From Liopterus haemorrhoidalis (taxonomy: Eukaryota; Arthropoda; Insecta; Coleoptera; Dytiscidae), in NCBI GenBank assembly GCA_963971575.1, contig OZ020623.1, positions 18,044,980 to 18,108,979 of the forward strand: 64,000 nt of DNA, written 5' to 3'. The number at the start of each line of letters is the position of its first letter. The first letter of the stretch is position 1. A program made the translations under genes and the position numbers. The notes below the pieces were generated by a model. That model saw nothing but the letters and a program-made list of their open reading frames with translations. It was not told where the DNA came from and did not search any database. Shown here piece after piece: positions 56,989 to 64,000 of this stretch.

Positions 56989-58110
56989 TCAGGTGTTTGA
57001 TTTATTTTGTATGTGGCCCTTTCCTTTGATTTTCCGAATTTTTGACCATAGTTTTTGGGGAGGCGTACTGGGGTTTATTTCCGAGACAAAGTCTTGCCAT
57101 GACTTCTTCTTACTTTCTAAGATGGTTCTTCTCGCACATGCTTTAGCCTTTTTAAGCTCAATAAAATTTTCTAGTGTTGAGTGTTTCTTATATGTATTTA
57201 AGGCCTTTTTTTGAATTTTTATTGCTTTTGAGCAGGAGAGGTTCCACCATGGGTTCAGATTTTTATAGTGCTTTGTTGTTTTTGCACTCATTGATTGGTT
57301 TGCTGCATTTGTGATATGGGAGACAGACTCATCAACCACATTGTTTATGTCTTTATCTTCAGAAATATCTGTTCTTATTAATCTGCAATTTTCTGCAAAT
57401 TTTTCCCAGTTTGCGTCTTTAATTTTCCAGCGAGTAATTGGTTCCAGCAAAGTTGTTGTTTCTGGAAAGGCAATTTTGATGGGAAAATGTCCACCACCCT
57501 GTGCGTGTGACAGCACTGTCCAAGTCAGATTTGGTGCTAATACTGGGTCACAAATGGAGAGGTCTATTGCCGAGAAGTTTCCTGTTCTTATGCATAGATA
57601 TGTTTGGGAGTTGTCGTTTAGCAATATTTTGTTATCGTCTAACAAAGACTCTATTAATTTACCTCTTTTGTCGGTTCGTTTATATCCCCATAAAATATTA
57701 TGACTGTTGAAGTCTCCTACTATTAGAAACGGTGATGGCAGTTGTTGAATTAAATTTTCCAGTTGTATTTTTGTTGTTTTGTGTGTTGGGGGTAGGTATA
57801 AATTACATATTGTAATTTTACCTATATTTGGTACGTAGCTGATAATAGCAACTGCTTCTAGATCCGATTGTAACGGTATTTGCTCGGCATGATGTCGGTT
57901 GTCGACAAATGTGATTACACCACCACTTGCTATATTAGCATTTGCTCTATCTTTTCTAAACGAGTTGTAGCCTGTTAGTTTTGCCTTTTGATTTTTTAAT
58001 AGTCGAGATTCTTGTAAACATAAATATTGGGCTTGCGTTACAGTTGTCAAATATTGAATTTCTGGAAGATGGGAAAAGAACCCGTTACTATTCCATTGAA
58101 GCAGAGACAT
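56989..58110 (-). pseudogene. LINE ORF2 N-terminal part: AP-like endonuclease
   Basis: 373 residues starting MSLLQWNSNGFFSHLPEIQY (N for strand 1), then CLQESRL (catalytic E), SGGVITFVDNRH, ICNLYLPPTH, FLIVGDFNSHNILWGYKR (GDFN), SAIDLSICDP and SHAQGGGHFPIKI, where the usual SDH is S..GGGH, a known variant of this group. It nicks target DNA for target-primed reverse transcription. The C-terminal linker ends ...WSKIRKIKGKG; near 57,005 a 1-base shift throws the frame into a stop (KSNT*), separating it from the RT. Otherwise uninterrupted. The ATG overlaps the end of ORF1, as usual in these LINEs. Confidence 0.88.
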
Positions 58111-59107
58111 TTTGTGATAGTTCGGGGGTTACTTCATTTTCCTCTTTGTTACTCAGGTCTTCTTTCTCTTGTGCAATTTGCGCATTGATCTTTTTAGTTA
58201 ATCTCGTAATCCTGTTTTTAATTGACGCATTTTTAAGATTGCTATGGATGTTTTTCAATGTTGAAAGGAGTTTACTAATGTCTTTCGTATATTCTCTGGC
58301 TACGCTTAGTGGATCATTTGATCCATGTACGTTTTCCATAAAGTCCACTAGTTGCTCGTATGAAACGCATTTTTCTTTAGAGTTTTCTTCAATCATATTC
58401 TTAATTGGAAATAGCATTTCTTTCATATCAGGTATGCTTGAGATACTTTCAAGACTTTCAGATCTTTTGGGTTTCTTTAGTTTATTTTTCTTTTTATCTT
58501 TTTGTGATTTTTGAGGCGGATCTTCTGTCTCAGTATCTTCCGTGTCTTCGTTGGTTTCACCAGTCAGTTCTGAATTGTCTTCAATACTACTATTTGTTTG
58601 CCTTTTATTTTCATTTGTGTTCTCGCTTTCATTAGATTTGTTTTCAATTAGGGTTGGATTAATTTGGTTTTCTATAGTTTGGATTGGCTGTTTATTGGGA
58701 CAGGTAAGTGAAGTATGTCCAATCTGTTTACAGATGAAACAAGTAGGGTCAGTCGTCAAAAATAGTCTGTAATTTGTACCTTCATACTCGATATCCAAGC
58801 TAGACGGCACGGGCTGTTCATCATTATCATTAATATATATTTGCCGTCTGAAACTTAGAATGTGGCTATATTCCGGCTCGTGCATACCTGCCCTTAGGAA
58901 GGACATAGGAGAGACTGTTTTAACATGGTTGGATTTTAATTCAGTTTCAATAAGGATGTGTGGTATAGTTGGACATACATTTGATATAATCAGTCGTTTA
59001 GCAGGGTTGATTAGTCGTCTAATTTCCGTTTGGTGATCTTTTATTGTAATTGTACTGTGTTGTTCTATAATTGTTTCAATAAGTCTTTTTTTGACAGGTA
59101 TATGCAT
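58088..59107 (-). pseudogene. LINE ORF1 (gag), C-terminal part with CCHC knuckle
   Basis: Contains RRLINPAKRLIISNVCP and FLRAGMHEPEYSHILSFRRQ, typical of gag-like ORF1 of I/Jockey LINEs, and CFICKQIGHTSLTC (CX2CX4HX4C zinc knuckle). A long acidic, Asn/Thr/Glu-rich low-complexity segment follows, then a basic KDKKKNKLKKPKR patch and a helical C terminus. The protein would bind the LINE RNA and form RNPs. The frame enters by a shift: its first residues MHIPVKKR are the alternative reading of the end of the upstream frame, so the given Met is not the true start. Confidence 0.85.
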
Positions 59108-59340
59108 ATCCGTTGGTTAGATATCTTTGAGGCAAAAATAATATTTTTAGGTCCAACAATATTGCCTATTGCTAGTACGCAGTCTTTTGTAGTGAAGTTG
59201 TCAGTACTGTGTATGACTATAGCTTGGTCTTTTTTGGGGAAGACAATATTGTTGGTTTTCGTCACATTAGAGTAAGATCTGATTTGGGTATTGTTCATTA
59301 TTTGGGTGTTAGAAACGTTGGAACTGTTTGAGGTATTCAT
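59065..59340 (-). pseudogene. LINE ORF1 (gag), N-terminal part
   Basis: ATG at 59,340 encodes an Asn/Ser/Thr-rich head and then VIHSTDNFTTKDCVLAIGNI and RICIYLSKKDLLKQL before a stop. At the 7-A run (minus strand TCA AAA AAA GAC, 59,080-59,090) a -1 shift leads into the frame of the following gag part, with no residues lost. A single inserted or deleted A is the simplest reading. The start is preceded by a leader of about 200 bp with a GC-richer 5' end ('acgccggcgaatta'). Confidence 0.8.
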
Positions 59341-59540
59341 TTTTATTAATTTGACTGCAATTTAAAGTTGCCGCCTTTTAAATAGACAGATTGTAGAGCT
59401 GGTGATTCCAAGTTAGTGACATTGTTCGCCACTTATGCAGTTGCAAAAACCTGCAGAGAACTGCAAGCAGCAGTCTCTGACTTTGTTTTTAGCAGATAGC
59501 GGGCGCTAATTTGTAATTCGCCGGCGTGCGTTCAGAAATT

Positions 59541-60439
59541 TTTTATTTGGTTATAGCTTAGTAATTATATGGAAAGGTGAATTATGAAAAGAATAACAAT
59601 GGATAAATAAGTGAAGTGATGATTATAGTGAAATCTATTTTAATTAGTTAAGAAGAACAAATATTACCTTATTTTAGACAATTTCACAAAAACTCGTTGG
59701 ATGCACTAATAGTCACGTGACTCTCCTCTGAAATGGGAGTTTATTCATGTCGGTTTTAAGATTTTAATACATATTTTGATAAAGCAGCATAAATTAGACA
59801 AGTACTTTGTGATGGCTGCACAGCTCGAAATTTTGTGGAGATTTTTTTAATATTTTCATTTTGATAAATATGTCAACATGTTTTACGGTTGGTAATGTAA
59901 AACTTTCAAAAAAATTGATAAATAAATTGATGTGTGTAAAGCGATCCTTTTATTTTCAAGGTTACCAATAAATTTTTCAATTAATTGATAAAAAACTTGA
60001 TCAATTTATTGAACAATTAATTGAACTGTATAAAACCATTTAATGATTATATTGAATTTATTTATGAAATTTTATTTCTGAAATAATACCAAAATTACCT
60101 CTCTTAACACTTCTCTTCTAGAAGACAATCATTTTCTCATTTTATGAAACTTTTCTTATATACATTTTAGCTATTAAGTAAATAGTAATTGAGGTATTTC
60201 AAGTTTATAGGGAGTATTTTCCATATCCCATAAATATTCATCTTATTAAAAACTTCATTCAACAAATAGCAATTATTTATTCTAAACAAATTTTCTTATA
60301 TACATTTTTGATGTAAAGTAATTAGTAACTTCTCAAATATGTATCCAATTGAAAAATTATGTAGCATAAAAATGATTTGATTTATTGTATAGTTTGATGT
60401 ATTCAAGATATTTGTTACTAAAGTAATTATTATTTGCAG
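59541..60439. other. intronic AT-rich DNA, no gene
   Basis: Apart from a fragment of the 53,765 repeat at 59,725-59,770 and several 'ttaattgataaa' type inverted motifs near 59,960-60,040, nothing is recognised. It ends in the 3' splice site ...ttattatttgcag at 60,427-60,439. Confidence 0.5.
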
Positions 60440-60526
60440 AATACACTGATGTGTTGCAGAATGCACAACAACAGTTAAACGATGTATTGTGGAGAATAAA
60501 CAGTGTTTTGGAAGGACAAAACCAAG
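60440..60526 (+). CDS. exon 2 of the host gene
   Basis: An 87-bp open stretch lies between a consensus acceptor (tatttgcag, ending 60,439) and a consensus donor (AAG|GTAAGT, from 60,527). Joined to exon 1 (phase 1) it gives a Gln codon CAA at the junction and then YTDVLQNAQQQLNDVLWR and INSVLEGQNQ, with 1 base left over, so the exon is a symmetrical phase 1-1 exon. The other two frames contain stops. The peptide is amphipathic (Leu/Val/Ile every 3-4 residues) and probably helical. Together with exon 1 this suggests a small secreted protein built from short phase-1 exons; further exons must lie to the right of the window or were not recognised. Confidence 0.6.
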
Positions 60527-60569
60527 GTAAGTTTCCTTCTCAATTACTTTTGTTAATATGCTGTACATA

Positions 60570-61506
60570 CGAGGGTCGATCAATAAGTACCCGTGTTTGA
60601 AGACAAGTGGCGTTGCTGAAGGAAGTTGGCATTACCGTCATGTTCTGCCATCTATCAAACGACACCATATTAAATTTCAAACTGATTCATAGGTTAGTTT
60701 TTATTTGGCTGCTAGTTGTATCACACGAATGTTGTTGGAAAAGGAGCAATATCGATCCGTAATTTGCTTTTTATTTTTGGATGGCAAAACAAGCGAAGAA
60801 ATAAAAGCGAAGTTGGATGTTGTATATGGGGACGTATTTAAACGTAGTCGTACATCTGTTTTTGATGAGGAGCGGCCAGGTCGCCCGGCAGACGTGCTTA
60901 CCGAGGAAATCGTTAAAAAGGTCCACGACATGATTCTTGCTGATCGCGGAACTAAAGTACGCGAAGTAGCAGATACCGTAGGTGTGTCGTACGGAACGGT
61001 AATCAATATTTTACATGATAAGTTAAGTATGAAAAAGGTGTCGGCCCGATGGGTGCCGCGATTGCTCACGGTGGACAACAAGCGGATACGGCTGTCAATA
61101 TCGAAGCAGTGTTTGGACCTCTTTAACCGAAATTCGCAGTAGTTTTTGTGTCGAGTCGTCACCGTTGATGAAACCTGGATACATTATTATACGCCAGAGA
61201 CTAAGCGACAGTCAAAACAATGGATTTTTCCGCGTGAATCTGCTCCGAAGAAGGCAAAGACGGTCCCATCGGCCGGAAAGGTCATGACCACGATTGTTTG
61301 GGATTCGAAGGGAATAATCCTCATGGACTTTTTGCAGAAAGGAAGAACGATCACGGGACAGTACTAAAGTGAATTGTTGGACCAATTCGATAAGAAATTG
61401 GAGGAGACACAGCCCCATTTGGCCAACAAAAGGTTCTGTTCCACCATGATAACGCACCAGCACATTCATTCGGAATTGTCGCGGCCAAATTGCGTGAACT
61501 GATTGC
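60570..61506 (+). pseudogene. mariner transposase, dead copy in intron 2
   Basis: The element starts cgagggtcgatcaataagta next to TA (60,568-60,569). The frame 60,705-61,142 reads RSVICFLFLDGKTSEEIKAK, then DVFKRSRTSVFDEERPGRP, where about 18 residues of the HTH linker (normally TVKNW..EF.RG) are missing, then KVREVADTVGVSYGTVINIL and ARWVPRLLT. After a TAG (61,139-61,141) come VTVDETWIHYYTPETK (first catalytic D) and AGKVMTTIVWDSKGI. A TAA (61,366) and a frameshift follow before FHHDNAPAHS (second catalytic D). The third Asp region and 3' TIR are gone; it stops near 61,506 beside a T15 run. Confidence 0.88.
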
Positions 61507-61821
61507 ATGAATTGAAAAATTTTTGATTTTTTTTTTTTTTTTCAATCTTTAATAAAATTTTATTCCATGACCTTTGCATCAAATATTTTATTATATTGTT
61601 CTTAAGAAATGAGATTGGAAGCGATTTGGTTCAAAACAAACTTTATCCAGTCAAATCTCAGCAAAACCTATTTTATCCAGACAAGTCTCAGCAAAACCAA
61701 CTTTTTCCAAACAAAAAAGTGAATTATCTCACTAACTATTAAATATTCGATGTGGGTGACTTATTTAATCTTAATCGTTTTACCATAAACAGTAGATTTA
61801 CCAAAATAAAATCATTGTAGT

Positions 61822-62081
61822 CAGGGCCAGAGGAACGCGGTAAGGAAGGTAAGCAAGGCATTAGGGCGCTTGATGCCATAGGGCGCGCCAAGGTTAAAGG
61901 ACCTTTTTTTTAGGTGTTCACTTGGAGTTTAGAAATGAAGACCTTTTTTTTAGTTCTTCACTTGAAATTTAGAAGTGAAGACCTTTTTTTTTCTTTTTAG
62001 GTCTTCACTAAAAAATTTTGCCCTCTCTGGGGGCGCTTCATTAAATCTTGCAGGGCGCCAAAGACCCTCGCTTCGACCCTG
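61822..62081. mobile_element. hAT MITE (CAGGGCCAGAGG ends)
   Basis: CAGGGCCAGAGGAACGCGG at the left and ..GCTTCGACCCTG at the right; the 8-bp TSD attgtagt is exact (61,814-61,821; 62,082-62,089). Contains three 'gaagtgaagacctttttttt' / 'gttcacttgaaatttaga' minisatellite units and mirrored 'gggcgc' blocks. The preceding 61,550-61,810 has short repeats 'caaaaccaactttttccaaacaa' and no gene. Confidence 0.9.
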
Positions 62082-62499
62082 ATTGTAGTGATAAACCTAA
62101 ACTCGAAAAACGTTATTTTTTTGAATACCAAAAGTTTAGATGACTGTGATAAAGCTGGTTTTGTTTTGTACCTCCTCAGTTATGGATTTATTGTAAAAAA
62201 AATCTAATTTATTGTATTTATTGGTTTTGTAGGGTAACCGACGAGTTCATCGAAAGTAAATTCATCGAAAATCAATTCATCGAAAACGAGTTCATCGAAA
62301 GCAAATTCATCGAAAATCAATTCATCGAATGATTAATTCATCGAATCGTAAATTCTTCGAAAAAAAATGTTTTGTAAATATTTGAGAGGAATGCCGAGGG
62401 GATCGAAAGTATAATATCCAAGTAGCCTTCAAATCGAGTTCGACTTTAAGATCTATCCTATCATGTACGAAACCCTAATCTGTCCTAAACAAAAACTGT

Positions 62500-62907
62500 G
62501 TCTACTCAATTCCCTGCCAGTGCGGGAAACAATATATTGGCGAGGCTTGCAGACCTCTACAGGTTAGGGTAAACGAGCACAAGAAGAAAGTTCAGCAGGG
62601 CGAAATTTACAGTTCCAAACTGGCTGATCATGCTTGGTAAAATGAACACCATTTCCAATGGAAAGATGCTAAACCCTTAATATATGAGGAAAACAAGTTC
62701 AGAAGAGAATTGAAAGAGTCTGCTTTGATCGAAAACTCTGGAGATGCTGTCAGCCAAGCCAGCATAGAATTTCCTCAACTCTGGCTTTCCATTATTCAAA
62801 ACAATCCTGTTAATCCTCAAGTCACTAATCCGGTAACAAACAACTCATTACCGCACAATAATGTGATCCCAATCCCAACCACCCAACCAATAGCAACGCA
62901 CCTATAA
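62500..62907 (+). pseudogene. GIY-YIG endonuclease of a second Penelope-like family
   Basis: Plus strand from 62,500: VYSIPCQCGKQYIGEACRPL, then QVRVNEHKKKVQQGE, a GIY-YIG core with the conserved Cys pair, Arg and His/Glu spacing. A TAA at 62,638-62,640 replaces the codon between HAW and NEHHF. The frame then continues FRRELKESALIENSGDAVSQ, FPQLWLSIIQN and a Asn/Pro-rich tail to the natural stop. The RT part is absent. It belongs to a different family from the copies at 2553 and 24,950, with a hammerhead-like motif downstream. Confidence 0.8.
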
Positions 62908-62974
62908 CCTGCTCCCACTCTTACAATACTCGGTATAAAAACTCGACGAAAACTGAAATGTTTATCACTTCTCG

Positions 62975-63025
62975 TGATTGCTGAAGACGGAAACAGATTG
63001 TTGAGCAGTTTCCGAAACGTCCGAA
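62975..63025 (+). ncRNA. hammerhead-like ribozyme motif of the Penelope fragment
   Basis: CTGAAGA (62,981-62,987), a strong 7-bp stem CGGAAAC / GTTTCCG with a 13-nt loop, and GAAACGTC (63,014-63,021). CUGANGA tolerates any base at the fifth position, so the core is complete, and GTC is a standard cleavage triplet. It follows the GIY-YIG gene in the place where Penelope terminal repeats carry such motifs. Confidence 0.6.
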
Positions 63026-63310
63026 TTTATTTTTTATATTACTCTTGAAGTATTATATCTTTTTGATACTAATACTCATTATATTGTACTATTCTAGCCT
63101 AGTACTATCAGCAATGGCAAACGTCCAAAATAAAGGTGTCTGCATACAATTTTTAATATGGTTTTAAAAAAATTAATATTCTTTGATTCTTTGATTATCC
63201 TCATATATGCACCAAAAATGATCTCACTAAAACTTTATTTAAATTTGCAAAAATTATATATTAAAAATTTGGTGACAGATAACACAACAAGTACCATTAA
63301 TATTGTTATA

Positions 63311-63613
63311 CAATAATCCCCCGAGATACGTAACACGCGACTTACGTAAATTCGCAGTTACGTAAAGTGAAAATTTCAAAAAATAGAAAAAATTTTGAGT
63401 AGAGTAACATACAATTTTACAAAGAATTATTTTCTATTTAGATGTATGTACATATAGAATAGTATATGTAAATGAATTTCAGTTTATTTTTGTCTTGTTT
63501 CTTTTATATACATATTTATATAGTTTATATTTCTTTTGTTCCTTTATAAAAATTCCAATTCGACTTACGTAAAATTCGTGTTACCCAAAATTACGTATCT
63601 TAGGGGATTACTG
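63311..63613. mobile_element. Tc1/mariner-type MITE (TA TSD)
   Basis: CAATAATCCCCCGAGATACG and the inverse of the right end CAGTAATCCCCTAAGATACG match at 17 of 20, flanked by TA on both sides (63,309-63,310; 63,614-63,615). 'cgacttacgtaaa' motifs are mirrored inside. No coding. Confidence 0.8.
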
Positions 63614-63971
63614 TATTATTTATTATAATTATTATTAGACATGTTTATATATAAAGGTCAAGGGAGATTAAAAATAACACTGAAAAAATGTAACTTTTAA
63701 TTTATATTTAAACAGCAACAAACATTTCAATGGAAAGAAGAAATTAAGAATACATATTAAATTGAAACAGAGCCACAATTAAAAATGCACTCTCAAATAT
63801 TTACAAAATATTTTTTTTCGATGAATTGACGATTCGATGAATTGATCATTCGATGAATTGATTTTCGATGAATTTGCTTTCGATGAACTCGTTTTCGATG
63901 AATTGATTTTCGATGAATTTGCTTCCGATGAATTGATTTTCGAGAAACTTACCGTGAATCTGTAACACATT

Positions 63972-64000
63972 CGACTAGAAGACGAATCATGGTCTAATGG
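63972..64000 (+). ncRNA. start of a tRNA-derived SINE, cut by the window edge
   Basis: gactagaagacgaatcatggtctaatgg-type sequence matches 30,225-30,253 (gactagaagatg..., atggtctaatgg), including the box A-like part. The rest lies outside the window. Confidence 0.45.

Larger units (their letters stand above)
54337..59540 (-). mobile_element. near full-length I-like LINE (Jockey superfamily)
   Basis: Minus-strand order: 5' UTR (about 59,540-59,341), ORF1/gag with CCHC knuckle (59,340-58,088), ORF2 with endonuclease (58,110-56,989) and RT plus RNase H (56,927-54,462), 3' UTR and a poly(A) run read as T15 at 54,337-54,351. ORF1 and ORF2 overlap slightly. Presence of RNase H plus gag CCHC puts it near the I/Nimb/LOA groups. 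Only two single-base frame breaks were found, so it is a recent insertion. The flanks share the repeat described at 53,765. Confidence 0.88.
62233..63953. mobile_element. foldback element with TTCATCGAAA-repeat arms
   Basis: Arms of about 150 bp (62,233-62,385; 63,795-63,953) are inverted copies, each composed of some nine ~15-bp units 'aattcatcgaaaatca', 'gagttcatcgaaaacga'. Outermost bases are GGTAAC and GGTAAG. Each arm ends in 'aaaaatgttttgtaaatatttgagag'. Inside are a Penelope-like fragment and a Tc1/mariner-type MITE. The Ser/Lys/Asn-rich frame over the right arm is an artefact. Confidence 0.75.

Noticed and set aside
58405..58772. Hydrophobic plus-strand ORFs opposite the LINE
   Set aside because: Antisense shadows of gag; Phe/Leu/Ser richness comes from the A-rich coding strand.
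63779..63970. Ser/Asn/Lys repeat protein ORF
   Set aside because: It is the translation of the TTCATCGAAA repeat arm of a foldback element.

Overview
This is eukaryotic DNA, almost certainly from an insect. It is AT-rich, gene-poor and intron-bearing, and it is filled with mobile-element families typical of insect genomes: hAT and PIF/Harbinger MITEs, mariner, Penelope-like elements with GIY-YIG endonuclease, RTE-, CR1-, Jockey- and I-like LINEs, a Helitron-type 3' end and tRNA-derived SINEs. The sequence does not settle the order; Hemiptera and Coleoptera both fit. There are no bacterial genes, operons, CRISPR arrays or rRNA.

Layout. 1-8.4 kb: possible 5' edge of a LINE, then a broken ORF (1365-1470, resuming near 7319) split by a ~5.8-kb hAT-like element that itself holds a Penelope-like element, a Harbinger-type element with a hAT MITE inside it, and another hAT carrying a ~105-bp tandem repeat. 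Three hAT MITEs follow (7668-8374). 8.65-9.53 kb: a long foldback element. 9.54-13.91 kb: a Helitron-like block of 300-480-bp repeat units ending in a hairpin plus CTAG. 14.2-17.7 kb: three nested DNA elements with two PIF/Harbinger transposase signals and a C2H2 zinc-finger ORF. 17.7-20.6 kb: mostly anonymous DNA with one solo Penelope-like terminal repeat. 20.76-27.2 kb: a decayed RTE-type LINE that took in succession a 3.6-kb hAT (holding another LINE, which holds a hAT MITE), a Penelope-like element and an 8-bp-TSD transposon with a broken unusual transposase. 27.2-34.05 kb: further LINE, hAT and SINE fragments. 34.3-35.4 kb: promoter and signal-peptide exon of what looks like the only host gene. 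35.38-53.68 kb: one hAT-type element swollen to 18.3 kb by about 150 copies of a 121-bp satellite, including a 6,856-bp higher-order duplication. 54.3-59.5 kb: an almost full-length I-like LINE (gag, endonuclease, RT, RNase H) with two single frameshifts. 60.44 kb: a phase-compatible second exon. 60.57-64 kb: a dead mariner, a hAT MITE and a foldback element containing a Penelope fragment with a hammerhead-like motif and a Tc1/mariner-type MITE; the last 29 bases start a tRNA-derived SINE.

Most element boundaries here rest on exact target-site duplications that can be read directly. The two results I consider strongest are (i) the host gene whose exons 1 and 2 join in phase across a 26-kb intron containing the satellite-filled hAT, and (ii) the 1.73-kb transposon at 25,459-27,190 whose TIRs and approximate 8-bp TSD link an uncharacterised CFDTTASNTG-motif protein family to a DNA transposon.
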